Below, piece by piece: positions 6,686 to 15,546 of a stretch of DNA of 20,515 nt. Under the pieces are notes generated by a model. That model searched no databases and had not been told where the DNA came from. It saw only the letters and a list, made by a program, of their open reading frames with translations. Both the position numbers and the translations under genes were made by a program. How positions within the stretch are numbered: position 1 is the first letter of the stretch; every line of letters begins with the position of its first letter. The DNA lies in the NCBI GenBank assembly GCA_018666055.1, contig JABJAS010000203.1, positions 1 through 20,515 on the forward strand. The letters run 5' to 3'. Source of the stretch: Halieaceae bacterium (GTDB lineage Bacteria; Pseudomonadota; Gammaproteobacteria; Pseudomonadales; Halieaceae).

Positions 6686-7687
6686 ACAAGCGAACCGGCC
6701 AGTTTTCGCGTTGCCGCCCTGCTCCATGAGAATATTTTGGCCTCCTCTATCACGCTCCCGATGGAAATATTGGCGGGCGCCGCACAGGCGCTTGGTCGTG
6801 GCGCTCAGCAGTCGCTGTCCTTCCAGTGTCTCAGCGAGCAAGGGGGGCCGCTCACATTACAAACTGGACTGACCGTCGCGACCGAGCCATTCGGTGCACT
6901 CACGGAGGCGGACCTATTGATCATCCCTGCGATCTGGAGGCAGCCGCAACGTGTGCTGCAAAAACACCCAAAGCACATCGAGGTGATCACACAACATCTG
7001 AGCAAACGAGGACTCACGGTCAGTATTGGGTCGGGTAGCTTTTTACTGGCTGCCACCGGGCAAATGAATGGGCGCTCAGCCACGACACACTGGCACTGGT
7101 TTGATCACTTTAAAAAACGCTATCCACTGGTGCAGCTAGAACGCGAGCAGCTGATCACGCAATCGGATCAGGTATTCTGTGTCAGCAGCGTCAATTCTGT
7201 TGCTGACCTCATGGTCTATTTATGCGGCCAAATTTTTTCTCCACGAGTGGCACGCCACATCGAAAATCAGTTTTCGCCCGAAATTCGCCAGCGCTTTTCG
7301 CCCTCTCCAGTCGGCGCACCCAGAGACTTGCACGGTGACGAGTTAATCGTCGATGCACAAATCGAGATCAGCAGGGATCTTCGATCCGTCATGCCGTTAC
7401 AAGACATGGCGCAAAAGCTCGGTGTCAGTTCACGAACCCTCGCGCGACGCTTTAGTGCCGCCACCGGCGTATCAATGACCGAGTATCGCCAGCAACGGCG
7501 ATTAGATGAAGCACAAGCGCTGCTCCGTCGGACCAATCTATCCATCATGGAAATAGGCCATGCGGTGGGCCTGACCGACGCTTCTCACTTTACCCGCATG
7601 TTCCGAGAACAAACCGGATTAACGCCGAGCGGTTATCGTATCGCGGTCCGCGAAAAAGCCTTCGCGCCCCATCCTCCGTCAGACTGA
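6674..7687 (+). CDS. GlxA-type transcriptional regulator (DJ-1/PfpI-like domain plus AraC DNA-binding domain)
   Basis: A 337-residue regulator from the ATG at 6674 (344 from 6653). Residues about 11-190 form a class-I amidotransferase/DJ-1-like sensor domain. The block SIGSGSFLLAATGQMNGRSATTHW aligns with the SVCTGAFLLA block of GlxA, but Gly119 replaces the Cys, so it should be ligand-binding and not enzymatic. Residues about 230-325 are the AraC domain with two helix-turn-helices (about 243-264, QDMAQKLGVSSRTLARRF, and about 291-312, MEIGHAVGLTDASHFTRMF). It is divergent from fabY and precedes a thiolase, so lipid or acyl-CoA metabolism is a likely target (inference). Paired repeats over its start suggest autoregulation. 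Residue numbers use the 6674 start. Confidence 0.85.
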   Translation: MRIKTSEPASFRVAALLHENILASSITLPMEILAGAAQALGRGAQQSLSFQCLSEQGGPLTLQTGLTVATEPFGALTEADLLIIPAIWRQPQRVLQKHPKHIEVITQHLSKRGLTVSIGSGSFLLAATGQMNGRSATTHWHWFDHFKKRYPLVQLEREQLITQSDQVFCVSSVNSVADLMVYLCGQIFSPRVARHIENQFSPEIRQRFSPSPVGAPRDLHGDELIVDAQIEISRDLRSVMPLQDMAQKLGVSSRTLARRFSAATGVSMTEYRQQRRLDEAQALLRRTNLSIMEIGHAVGLTDASHFTRMFREQTGLTPSGYRIAVREKAFAPHPPSD

Positions 7688-7749
7688 ACTTGCAGGGTCG
7701 CCACAGTTCGGGCTAAATGCCCAGCCCTGCGTGATTTGAGATCGAGACC

Positions 7750-8925
7750 ATGCCTGACGTAATGATCATAAACGGTGCCCGTACCCCAATGGGTGCACTT
7801 CTGGGAGACTTAGCTGACGCATCAGCGACCGAGCTCGGTACCAGCGCCATCGCTGCAACGCTCGACAACACCCAGGTGCCCGCTGCGGCCATTGATGAGG
7901 TCTTTATGGGCTGCGTGCTACCAGCCGGGCTCAAGCAATGCCCAGCTCGGCAAGCGATGTTAGCGGCCGGCATCCCAGATACGACAGGCGCGGTTACCGT
8001 CAATAAGGCCTGCGGCAGTGGTATGCAAGCCACCATCTTTGCCGCCGACAGTATTACCGCCGGCACCAATCAGCTGGTGATCAGTGGTGGACTAGAGAGC
8101 ATGTCTAATGCGCCACAAGTGTTGCTGACCGGTCGCAAAGGTCAGCGCCTTGGGCACACCAAACTTTACGATCATATGTTCATCGATGGCCTTGAAGACG
8201 CCTACACTGGCGCGGCAATGGGCACCTTTGCGCAAAAAACCGCAGATGAGCATGGTCTGACACGAGAAGCGATGGATGCTTTTGCCATTGAAAGTCTGAC
8301 TCGAGCACAACGAGCCATCGATGAAGGGCTTAATCACAAAGAAATTGCCCCGGTGACCATCCGCACTCGCCGCGGAGAACATACGGTCTCCGCCGACGAA
8401 CAGCCCCACAAAGCGAACCTCGAAAAAATCCCCCAGCTGCGGCCGGCATTTGCCGAAAACGGCACGATCACACCCGCCAATTCGAGCTCCATTTCAGATG
8501 GCGCCAGCGCGCTTTTATTAGCCAGTGAACAGGCTGTCGAAACCCACGGGCTGACCGCCAGAGCGCGCATTGTCGCGCATTCGCGCAATAGCTTAGCGCC
8601 AGAAGCGTTCACACTCGCACCCATCGGCGCAGCTGAGGACGTACTTGCCAAAGCAGGCTGGAGCGTCGCAGACGTTGATTTATGGGAGATCAACGAAGCC
8701 TTTGCCATGGTCACGATGCTGACCGTGGAGGCACTGAAACTCGACCCCGCCTGCGTCAACGTTCACGGTGGTGCCTGTGCGCAGGGGCACCCCATTGGCT
8801 CAACTGGCTCTCGCATTATTGTCACGCTGATGCATGCTCTAGAGCATTACGGCAAAAAGCGCGGTGTTGCCGCCCTCTGCATCGGTGGCGGTGAAGCTAC
8901 CGCTGTCGCGATTGAACTCGTCTAA
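7750..8925 (+). CDS. Acetyl-CoA C-acetyltransferase (thiolase)
   Basis: A 391-residue protein of standard thiolase length. The catalytic residues are all visible: nucleophile Cys88 in [14 protein letters not shown] at 315-318, His347 in [12 protein letters not shown], and the second catalytic Cys377 in CIGGGEATA. It should reversibly condense or cleave acetyl-CoA units in the cytosol; the sequence does not tell a biosynthetic (PhaA/AtoB) from a degradative role. [10 protein letters not shown] is slightly unusual because most thiolases have an NGGAIALGHP-like block. It begins 62 bp after the GlxA-type regulator and ends 21 bp before ribB, so all three could be co-transcribed. The ribosome site before ATG is weak (GAGA). 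Confidence 0.9.
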   Translation: MPDVMIINGARTPMGALLGDLADASATELGTSAIAATLDNTQVPAAAIDEVFMGCVLPAGLKQCPARQAMLAAGIPDTTGAVTVNKACGSGMQATIFAADSITAGTNQLVISGGLESMSNAPQVLLTGRKGQRLGHTKLYDHMFIDGLEDAYTGAAMGTFAQKTADEHGLTREAMDAFAIESLTRAQRAIDEGLNHKEIAPVTIRTRRGEHTVSADEQPHKANLEKIPQLRPAFAENGTITPANSSSISDGASALLLASEQAVETHGLTARARIVAHSRNSLAPEAFTLAPIGAAEDVLAKAGWSVADVDLWEINEAFAMVTMLTVEALKLDPACVNVHGGACAQGHPIGSTGSRIIVTLMHALEHYGKKRGVAALCIGGGEATAVAIELV

Positions 8926-8946
8926 GCCCGGCGCGAAGCAACCAAC

Positions 8947-10062
8947 ATGCTGAGTGATATCCCAACGCTGCTCGATGATATCGGTGCTGGCCGCATGGTC
9001 ATCCTCATGGATGATGAAGACCGAGAGAATGAGGGCGACCTCATCATTGCGGCGGAAAAAGTCACGCCGGAGATCATCAACTTTTTCGCGGCCGAGGCTT
9101 GCGGTTTAATCTGCATGCCGATCACTGCGGAGCGCGCCCGCCAACTCAATCTCCCCTTGATGGTGCGCGATAATCGCTCTCAGCACGAGACCAACTTCAC
9201 GATCTCGATTGACGCGACAGAACAAATCAGCCCGGGCGTCAGCGCGGCACAACGCGCACATACTATTTTACAGGCAGTCGCTGAAAACGCCTCTCCTCGG
9301 GATATCACGCAACCGGGACATATTTTTCCACTGGTGGCCAAACCCGGCGGCGTACTCAAGCGCGCTGGTCATACCGAGGCTGGCGTCGATCTTGCCAGAA
9401 TGGCTGGGCTTGCACCCGCAGCCGTGATCGTTGAGATTATGAATCCGGATGGCACCATGGCACGGCGACCTCAACTCGAGGTCTTCGCAAAAACGCACCA
9501 ACTGAATATGGGCACGATTGCCGATCTGATTGAGTATCGGTCGCTGCACGAACAGTCGATTGAGCTCCACAGCCAAGATTCAGTGCACACCGAGTGGGGC
9601 GTATTTCGACTCCACACCTTTCGAGATCTGCTAGACGATACCCTGCACTTTGCCCTCAGCCTGGGTAACTTACTGGAAGCGGGTTCAGTGCCCGTGCGAG
9701 TCCAACCCGTGAATACCTTGAGAGACCTCTTGGGCACTCAACTGGGCATGGACCAGCCCTCTGGGTGGTCTTATCGCGCAGCGATGGCGCACGTTGCCAA
9801 ACAAGGGTGTGGTGCAGTGGTATTGCTCGGAGGCACTGAGACGCCCGCCACCATCCTCGAAGACTTGGGACAATTACTCCACGCCGAGCAACGTCCTGCG
9901 CCACCTCAAAATTACCGCTTGATTGGCACCGGGGCACAAATCTTGAGGCATCTGGGGCTGAGCGACTTACAGCTGATGTCGGCACCGCTACACTTTAACG
10001 CGCTGTCGGGCTTTAATCTCAACATTACAGAGTTCTTACCCGCACCGCGCGACGACGCCTGA
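8947..10062 (+). CDS. ribB: 3,4-dihydroxy-2-butanone-4-phosphate synthase with degenerate GTP cyclohydrolase II domain
   Basis: A 371-residue two-domain protein. Residues 1-200 are the RibB domain with the Mg-binding acidic block [10 protein letters not shown] (22-31), [23 protein letters not shown] (132-154) and [11 protein letters not shown] (163-173), all expected active-site regions. It converts ribulose 5-phosphate to 3,4-dihydroxy-2-butanone 4-phosphate and formate in riboflavin synthesis. Residues about 205-371 follow the RibA fold ([12 protein letters not shown]), but the zinc-binding SECLTGD-RCDCG region is replaced by [18 protein letters not shown], so cyclohydrolase activity should be lost. 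The usual AADRA near residue 101 reads AAQRA. No other rib gene and no FMN riboswitch are visible nearby. It follows the thiolase by 21 bp with no clear ribosome site. Confidence 0.85.
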   Translation: MLSDIPTLLDDIGAGRMVILMDDEDRENEGDLIIAAEKVTPEIINFFAAEACGLICMPITAERARQLNLPLMVRDNRSQHETNFTISIDATEQISPGVSAAQRAHTILQAVAENASPRDITQPGHIFPLVAKPGGVLKRAGHTEAGVDLARMAGLAPAAVIVEIMNPDGTMARRPQLEVFAKTHQLNMGTIADLIEYRSLHEQSIELHSQDSVHTEWGVFRLHTFRDLLDDTLHFALSLGNLLEAGSVPVRVQPVNTLRDLLGTQLGMDQPSGWSYRAAMAHVAKQGCGAVVLLGGTETPATILEDLGQLLHAEQRPAPPQNYRLIGTGAQILRHLGLSDLQLMSAPLHFNALSGFNLNITEFLPAPRDDA

Positions 10063-10147
10063 CAACGCATTCATGAGGGCGGCACGCTTCGTCGACCCAC
10101 CCAACGAACCGTTCCACCCGCCAGCGGCTGGAGTCCAACCGATCGAG

Positions 10148-10819
10148 TTATTCGTGAAAGGTGACGACGTCGTGCAAGGCGGCGCGCTCTGTCTGCACCT
10201 GATTCACCGGGGTCTCTGTCGGATAGCCAAACGACAAACCGAACATCAGCTTTTCATGATCACCGAGGCCCAAGGCAGGTCGAATTACATTGGCCATAAA
10301 GCCCAACGACGTTTGTGGGCAAGACCCTAATCCATGCGCTACTAGGCCCAGCATCACGGTTTGCGCATACATCCCGAGATCGCAGGCCTCGCGCAGACCA
10401 AACTGTGAAGGCAGCGTAAAAAAAGCAACGGCAGGCGCATCGAAGAACGTAAAATTACGCATGAACCAGTTATTGCGTGCAGCCTTCTCATCTCGACTAA
10501 TGCCCAATGCATCGTACAACGCCGTCGCCGAGGCGTACTGGCGTTCCTTGTAGACACCATCGTATTGGCCGTCGTAGGGAAAATCGAGCGCCATCTCGCC
10601 TGCTGCGAACTGAGTCGGTAGCGTTGCTCTTAACTGCTCCAGCATGTCACCGGTGACCACATGAACGAACCAAGGCTGGGTATTACAGTTGCTCGGTGCT
10701 TGCTGTGCTCCCCCCATCACCGCCTCAATCACGGCTCGAGGCACCGGATCTGGCTTAAACGCCCGCATCGAACGCCGATTAGCAACAATGTTGAGAAACG
10801 CTTCCGCTTGCTCCGACAT
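10148..10819 (-). CDS. Nitroreductase-family FMN flavoprotein
   Basis: A 223-residue nitroreductase with FMN-binding NRRSMRAF (14-21), the APSNCNTQPW block (41-50) and a C-terminal HGLGSCPQTS block. It is unrelated in detail to the shorter YdjA-like protein in this window. These enzymes reduce nitro groups, quinones, enones or flavins with NAD(P)H as cytosolic dimers; the substrate cannot be read from sequence. The start at 10819 is chosen because GGAG stands 9 bp before it, while an ATG five codons earlier has no such site. It lies 103 bp downstream of the S41 peptidase gene on the same strand and converges on ribB with an 85-bp gap where I see no clear terminator. Confidence 0.85.
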   Translation of the reverse strand: MSEQAEAFLNIVANRRSMRAFKPDPVPRAVIEAVMGGAQQAPSNCNTQPWFVHVVTGDMLEQLRATLPTQFAAGEMALDFPYDGQYDGVYKERQYASATALYDALGISRDEKAARNNWFMRNFTFFDAPAVAFFTLPSQFGLREACDLGMYAQTVMLGLVAHGLGSCPQTSLGFMANVIRPALGLGDHEKLMFGLSFGYPTETPVNQVQTERAALHDVVTFHE

Positions 10820-10922
10820 AATTCGTGACTCCATGACAATAAACTGCTCGATGATACGTTTTCAGGACAGCGGCGATAAGCCCTCTCACCGACCGCGACG
10901 CCAACCGCAGGGACTTAGCCTC

Positions 10923-12368
10923 TTACCGTAGAGTAGGATCCAGCCGATCCGGGCGCACCGTATTCACTCGCCACCAAGACGGGTCCGCACCCCCGGCCTT
11001 AGCGGGTCGCGATTGCCTCACATTAAGACTGCGCTCGGTCTGACACGTCCCCGTCGCAAGCCAATCCATTGCTGCAGCGAGCGACGCTTCCTGCGGATCG
11101 CCAAAGACATTCAGAATATCGTCCTGTGCACTGCACAGGGTGAAGCGTCCCGTGTCGAACAGACCAGTGTAATAGCCTCCTTGGCCTTCACCATTCACAA
11201 TCTCGAAGGCCGTTAACCGCAGCCGCACATCACATTGCTCCAAATCAAAAGCATACTGACCGACCGCCTTACCGTAGGTGTCGGCACCAATCAGCACCAC
11301 CTCAATGTGGGGGTCGAGGGCGTTAATCACCAGCTCACTCGCCGAGGCCGTTGAACCTGAGGTAATGAACGCGATGCGCTGCGGCGCCATCGTATTGAGT
11401 AACTCATCAAAAAAACCTTGCTGATTGGCATCCTCCTCTGTGTGCTGACTGTTGTGGCTCAGCTGAAAGCTTAAGGCACCGTTTGCAACACCTCCGCCCA
11501 ACAAATCCAGCATGTTATCCGCGACACTCAAGAGGCCACCGCCGTTGTACCGCAGATCAACAACCATATCGGTGACCCCCGCCTCTGCGAAGGCTTGCGA
11601 GGCCGATGAGAGCGGATCATTCGCTGAGAGAATGAACTGCCTGAGGTTTAAATAGGCCACAGGTGAATTACCGGGGCGCGCCAACAGTAAGGGTTTTCCA
11701 GCGAGCGCAGGCGGATCCAATTCAACCTTAGCAACGACTGCTTCCAGCAGTGTGTCAGCTTTACCCAACCTAAAGAGTCGCTCTGTGCCGATCTCATTCG
11801 CGCCGAAGATCTCCTCTGAGGTCGCGCCGCGATCGCGCAGCGCCGCCATGGTTTCAAACCCAGTTCCGAGATCAATTGCTAACAGCTCCCAACCACGACG
11901 GAACCCTGCCTCATAAGCCGGACTTCCCTCAAAAACATCGATCATAACGAACTGATTGGCGGCGGTGATGGTGTAACGAAACCCAAAACCAATATAGGCG
12001 CCCGACGTAAATCGAGCTTCATCAGCAGTGATCGATGTCAGATAAGAAAACCCAGGATCGCGCAGGTCTGCCGCCAAAGGCGCAACCAGTGCGTCGAGAT
12101 ACACCGCCGGATCGGTGTAGTCTGCCTTGTCGACCTCAGCCAGCTCGTCGAACCAGAGATACCAACTTTGCGACACCTGCTCTATGAAATCTAACTGGGC
12201 GGGCACACCGCAACTATCATCGGGGTTATCAGATAATCCATCGGAGCCACCATCACCCCCGTTGTCTGCGATCGGTGCTGATGGCACCGACGAACTGCCG
12301 CCGCCACCGCCACACGCAGCCAAGAGCAATAACAGTGCTGCGTAAAAAATTCGGCTCAGTGAGTCCAT
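10923..12368 (-). CDS. S41-family (C-terminal processing type) serine peptidase lipoprotein
   Basis: A 481-residue envelope peptidase. A short hydrophobic signal ends in LLAAC with Cys19, followed by a Gly/Ser/Asp-rich linker (20-50) that tethers the catalytic part to a lipid anchor. A helical block (about 56-110) precedes a PDZ-like region (about 125-170, IGFGFRY and GSPAYEAGFRRGWELLAI). The S41 core follows with DLRYNGGG (271-278), the nucleophile in GSTASASE (Ser342) and the general base in TYGKAVG (Lys367), 25 residues apart as in CtpA-type enzymes. It should cut or trim extracytoplasmic proteins. The start at 12368 is chosen for GGAG 7 bp upstream and the lipoprotein signal; the frame is open to 12509. 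It is divergent from the catabolic operon. Confidence 0.85.
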   Translation of the reverse strand: MDSLSRIFYAALLLLLAACGGGGGSSSVPSAPIADNGGDGGSDGLSDNPDDSCGVPAQLDFIEQVSQSWYLWFDELAEVDKADYTDPAVYLDALVAPLAADLRDPGFSYLTSITADEARFTSGAYIGFGFRYTITAANQFVMIDVFEGSPAYEAGFRRGWELLAIDLGTGFETMAALRDRGATSEEIFGANEIGTERLFRLGKADTLLEAVVAKVELDPPALAGKPLLLARPGNSPVAYLNLRQFILSANDPLSSASQAFAEAGVTDMVVDLRYNGGGLLSVADNMLDLLGGGVANGALSFQLSHNSQHTEEDANQQGFFDELLNTMAPQRIAFITSGSTASASELVINALDPHIEVVLIGADTYGKAVGQYAFDLEQCDVRLRLTAFEIVNGEGQGGYYTGLFDTGRFTLCSAQDDILNVFGDPQEASLAAAMDWLATGTCQTERSLNVRQSRPAKAGGADPSWWRVNTVRPDRLDPTLR

Positions 12369-12700
12369 TGTTCTGCTCCGTGATTCATGTTGCTCTTCCC
12401 GCTGTTCCTTTCGCTGCAAAGCCACCCACTGACTGATGACGTCCTGATCGCCCGCCCGACAGTCGCCACGGAATCCGGCCCTCTGCAGGTCTCGACATAG
12501 CAGCCGCAAGATCGGCTGACGCCCCTGGAACTCCCAAACTTAAGCCTTATTGACCTCTCGTTTCAGCGCGAGAATCTGGTCACGTCGGTTGATCCCGAAG
12601 GGTCTGATGGCCTACAGTGCTCCAAAGCTTGTTCTAAACAAGTAAACAGCGCCCGATGCGCAAAATAGAAGCATACCGTCACCTGCTAAGGATTCACATC
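12369..12700. promoter_or_regulatory. Divergent control region between the S41 peptidase gene and the catabolic operon
   Basis: This 332-bp gap must carry the promoters of both gene groups. Toward the operon, TTGATC (12589-12594), an 18-bp spacer and TACAGT (12613-12618) form a moderate promoter. A perfect inverted repeat follows at 12628-12642, just past the expected RNA start. I found no convincing promoter for the S41 gene. The open frame from 12509 is better read as non-coding. Confidence 0.4.
12628..12642. promoter_or_regulatory. Palindromic operator candidate CTTGTT-CTA-AACAAG
   Basis: A perfect 6-3-6 inverted repeat, about 10 bp downstream of the candidate -10 (12613-12618) and 59 bp upstream of the first operon gene. 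The position suits a repressor of the TetR or MarR type controlling the seven-gene operon by substrate or CoA-ester induction. No regulator gene of that type is in the window, so the protein is unknown. Confidence 0.45.
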
Positions 12701-13114
12701 ATGCCATCAGTCGAAGACCGATTCGCCATCTCTGAGTTACTCACTCGCATGGCCTATTACTATGACGAGGGTCTCCTCGATCACCTCGAAGCCAGTTTTT
12801 CGCACAATGCCGTCATGAGCATGCAGATCGCCGGTGGTGACCTAGTCGGTCCTTTTCAGGGTCGAGAAGACATCATGGCGCTCTACCGCAATGCCAAATC
12901 GACACAAACTGATGTGCGCCGGCATGACATCACCAATGTGTTCTTTGATGTCGCTGATGGGGTCATCAGCACGACCTCCTATCTGACGCTCTTTGCCACG
13001 GAACATGGCGAGACCAAGCTGCTCACTACGGGCGTTTACCGCGACATCGTCGAACAAAGCGAGGGCGCTTGGCATGTCGTGAAACGCCACATTGATCTCG
13101 ATAGCGGCTATTGA
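12701..13114 (+). CDS. SnoaL/NTF2-like protein
   Basis: A 137-residue small protein with the cone-shaped NTF2-like fold pattern: an N-terminal helix pair (EDRFAISELLTRMAYYYDEGLLDHLEASF), then the short-strand block AVMSMQIAGGDLVGPFQGREDIMALYR, then three beta strands ending in GAWHVVKRHIDLD. This resembles the SnoaL_4 type often found in aromatic and steroid catabolic clusters. Family members act as isomerases, dehydratases or small subunits; the beta subunits of Rieske oxygenases share this fold. The start at 12701 has AAGGA 8 bp upstream; a longer frame from 12656 has none. It is the first operon gene, 9 bp before the acyl-CoA synthetase. Its activity cannot be named. Confidence 0.75.
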   Translation: MPSVEDRFAISELLTRMAYYYDEGLLDHLEASFSHNAVMSMQIAGGDLVGPFQGREDIMALYRNAKSTQTDVRRHDITNVFFDVADGVISTTSYLTLFATEHGETKLLTTGVYRDIVEQSEGAWHVVKRHIDLDSGY

Positions 13115-13123
13115 GGCGCTGAC

Positions 13124-14680
13124 ATGAATCTCGGCCTTATTCCAGCGAAAACCGCGGCGCTCGATCCGTCTCGAGAGGCACTCATTGATATCCCTAATAA
13201 CCGACGTATGAGTTTCGGTGAGCTCGATCATCGTGTGCAGCGCTTGGCCAATGGGTTAAGGGGGACGCTGGGGCTAGCCAAGGGTGATCGGGTCGCGATC
13301 CTCTCCAAAAACTGCATCCAATACATGGAGGTTTTTTACGCCTGCGCTCGCTGTGGCCTCATTGCACAGCCACTTAACTGGCGCTTGAGCCAAATCGAGA
13401 TGGCGCGGATTTTGCGCGACGGCGAGCCCAGTCTGCTCGTCGGCTCTGAGGAATATGTGACGCTGGTGAACGACCTTGCAAAGGAAACGAGCATTCCGCA
13501 CTCACTGGTCTTCACATCCGACGCCAACGCTGATTATGAGCAGCTGATCAGTGGCGCCGCGACCGGCATGGTGATCGGCGAAGACGAGGTCAGCGGATCA
13601 GATCCAGCACTGATTCTTTACACCGGGGGCACCACCGGGGAGTCCAAAGGCGCGCTGCACTCCCACCACTCCCTTTACATGGGCATGCTCAACCAATCGA
13701 TTGCAGAACGCATTGTGCCCACTGATGTTTACATGCTGACCGGGCAAATGTTCCACATACCAGTTGCTTTAGCGATGAACTACATGGCGCATGGCTGTCC
13801 CGTCGTCTTGATTAACTTTGATGCCCAACTGGCCCTTGAAGTCATCGAGCAGGAAAAGGTCTCCGCTTTCCTGGGCATTACCACCATGATCAACTGGATG
13901 ATGGCGGTTGAGGGATTTGAAAATTACGACTTGAGTAGCCTGCGCAACTTTCAATATGGCGGTGGCCCGATGCCACGCTCTGTAGTACAAGCCGCACTCG
14001 AGGCTTTCCCGTGCACGATGATTCAGGGCTATGGACAAACAGAAGGCATGACCATGACCTTTCTGTCGCAAGAGGATCACCAGCGCGCTATCGCAGGAAA
14101 CCACCCCGAACGGTTGGGCTCCTGTGGTCGAGAGGGCTTTGTTTCAGAGATTCGCGTTGTCGACCCCGAAGGCCAGCCGGTGCCGAAAGATGGCAGCGCT
14201 TATGGTGAAATCATCGTCCGCTCAGAAGCTAATATGCTGGGCTACTGGCGACGTCCCGACCTGACCGAGAAAACTCTGCGCGATGGCTGGATGTGGACAG
14301 GGGACATTGCCGTTTGGGACGAGCAAGGCTACGTTTTCATCGTCGACCGAGCCAAAGACATGATCATCTCAGGTGGCGAGAATATCTACAGCACGCAAGT
14401 GGAGGCGGCGATCCACCAACATTCAGCGGTCTTAGAGTCAGCGGTATTTGGCGTGCCCGACGATGTATGGGGCGAGGCGGTAAAAGCCGTTGTCGTACTC
14501 AAGCCCGGCCAGGCGGCGACTGAAGCAGAGATTATTGCCGAGGCCAGCAAGCACCTCGCGTCATATCAGAAGCCCAAGACAGTCGATTTCGTGGACGCAT
14601 TACCCAAAGCGCCGACCGGGAAAATACTCAAGCGAGAGCTGAGAGATCCCTACTGGCAAACGGAGTCACGCAAAGTATGA
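13124..14680 (+). CDS. Acyl-CoA synthetase (AMP-forming ligase)
   Basis: A 518-residue ANL-superfamily ligase that should activate a carboxylic acid through an acyl-AMP to its CoA thioester in the cytosol. Motifs in order: P-loop YTGGTTGESKG (166-176), the adenine-binding block YGQTEG (303-308), TGD (392-394), the hinge region DRAKDMIISGGENIYS (408-423) and the C-terminal catalytic lysine in PTGK (Lys500). The acid cannot be deduced from these motifs; long-chain, aromatic and steroid acids are all possible. GAGG stands 7 bp before the ATG. It follows the SnoaL-like gene by 9 bp and its stop overlaps the next start by 4 bp (ATGA), so it should be made with the hydratase subunits. Confidence 0.9.
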   Translation: MNLGLIPAKTAALDPSREALIDIPNNRRMSFGELDHRVQRLANGLRGTLGLAKGDRVAILSKNCIQYMEVFYACARCGLIAQPLNWRLSQIEMARILRDGEPSLLVGSEEYVTLVNDLAKETSIPHSLVFTSDANADYEQLISGAATGMVIGEDEVSGSDPALILYTGGTTGESKGALHSHHSLYMGMLNQSIAERIVPTDVYMLTGQMFHIPVALAMNYMAHGCPVVLINFDAQLALEVIEQEKVSAFLGITTMINWMMAVEGFENYDLSSLRNFQYGGGPMPRSVVQAALEAFPCTMIQGYGQTEGMTMTFLSQEDHQRAIAGNHPERLGSCGREGFVSEIRVVDPEGQPVPKDGSAYGEIIVRSEANMLGYWRRPDLTEKTLRDGWMWTGDIAVWDEQGYVFIVDRAKDMIISGGENIYSTQVEAAIHQHSAVLESAVFGVPDDVWGEAVKAVVVLKPGQAATEAEIIAEASKHLASYQKPKTVDFVDALPKAPTGKILKRELRDPYWQTESRKV

Positions 14681-15132
14681 CGGGCTTACTTTCGACAGAG
14701 GTGTTGTCCCACATCGGCCAACAGACTGACCCTCAACGTGAGATTGTCACGCGCCGTGACATTCGCAAATACGCTGTGGCGACGGGGAGTCGGTTACAAA
14801 AATATCTCGACGGCGATGTGGCGCCGCCCCTATTCCACCTGCATCTGTTTTGGGATGTCGTCCCGCTCGACACGCTATCACCCGACGGCGTGTTTACCGA
14901 TCATTTGCTACCCAAATTCCCTCTGGAAAAAGCCATGGCGGGCGGCCTCGATATTCAGTACCACCAACCTATCAAACCGGGCGATTGGCTAACGGCCACA
15001 CGCACTTTATCCAATATTTATGAAAAAGCGGGCCGCAGCGGTGCGCTCATTTTTTACGAAGTGATGATGGAAATCCGCAATGACAGCGGCGAGCTGGTCG
15101 TAAGCGAGAAGACAACGAGGATCTTACGATGA
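14677..15132 (+). CDS. MaoC-like hydratase, FAS1-like dehydratase (N-terminal) subunit
   Basis: A 151-residue single-hotdog protein. It shows APPLFHLHLF (about 49-58), the AGGLDIQYHQPIKPGDWLTA block (about 88-107) and the KAGRSGALIFYEVMMEI strand block (about 117-133). This is the pattern of the N-terminal half of two-hotdog hydratases such as the 3-methylfumaryl- or mesaconyl-C4-CoA hydratase group and eukaryotic-type HTD. In that architecture this half supports substrate binding and the partner half carries the catalytic His. Here the halves are two genes that overlap by 4 bp (ATGA at 15129-15132), so a heterodimer is expected. It is also coupled by ATGA to the acyl-CoA synthetase upstream. 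Confidence 0.8.
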   Translation: MTGLLSTEVLSHIGQQTDPQREIVTRRDIRKYAVATGSRLQKYLDGDVAPPLFHLHLFWDVVPLDTLSPDGVFTDHLLPKFPLEKAMAGGLDIQYHQPIKPGDWLTATRTLSNIYEKAGRSGALIFYEVMMEIRNDSGELVVSEKTTRILR

Positions 15133-15536
15133 CGCCTGAACCGTCGATCGGGATGGCACTCCCGGAGCGTCATCACCATTGCGATGTCGTGCAGCAAATG
15201 CTCTACAACGCGTCGCTGTGGAACGGCCATCGGATCCACTTTGACCTACCTTATGCGACTGAGGTCGAGGGCTATTCAGGCCTCGTCGTGGCAGGCCCAC
15301 TGTTGGGTGATTGGTTGCATCAGATCGTCGATGAGTGGCTGGACGATGCCGGCATGATTACCGGCATCGAATACTCCAACCGTGTTGCCGCCTTTGTTGG
15401 AGAAACGGTGACAGCCGGCGGTACCGTGACCCAGTATGACCCGGACAGTGGAGCGCTGACGCTCGAGGTCTTTGTCAAAAATGACCGCGACGAAGTGCTG
15501 GCTCCGGGTATCATTACCGCCCAGCTTCAGCGTTAA
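15129..15536 (+). CDS. MaoC-like hydratase, catalytic-type (C-terminal) subunit
   Basis: A 135-residue hotdog protein that looks like the second half of a two-domain MaoC hydratase. The active-site stretch NASLWNGHRIHFDLPYATEV (27-46) matches the family's FNAHRIHYD block; by alignment His37 takes the place of the catalytic His and Asn32 takes the place of the Asp of PhaJ-type hydratases, which is usual in this subgroup. The following VVAGPL has Ala55 where VVHGPL is common. With the upstream subunit it should add water across the 2,3-double bond of an enoyl-CoA. It ends 10 bp before the thiolase-fold gene. Confidence 0.8.
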   Translation: MTPEPSIGMALPERHHHCDVVQQMLYNASLWNGHRIHFDLPYATEVEGYSGLVVAGPLLGDWLHQIVDEWLDDAGMITGIEYSNRVAAFVGETVTAGGTVTQYDPDSGALTLEVFVKNDRDEVLAPGIITAQLQR

Positions 15537-15546
15537 GTCAGACCAT

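Noticed and set aside
6572..6841. 90-codon upstream extension of the fabY frame
   Set aside because: It crosses the divergent regulator promoter and start, its residues look non-coding, and a ribosome site fits the start at 6571.
8926..8946. FMN riboswitch upstream of ribB
   Set aside because: The gap to the thiolase is 21 bp, far too short for that RNA.
12369..12509. N-terminal extension of the S41 peptidase
   Set aside because: The lipoprotein signal begins at 12368 with GGAG ahead of it; the extension is Arg/Gln-rich and would bury the signal peptide.
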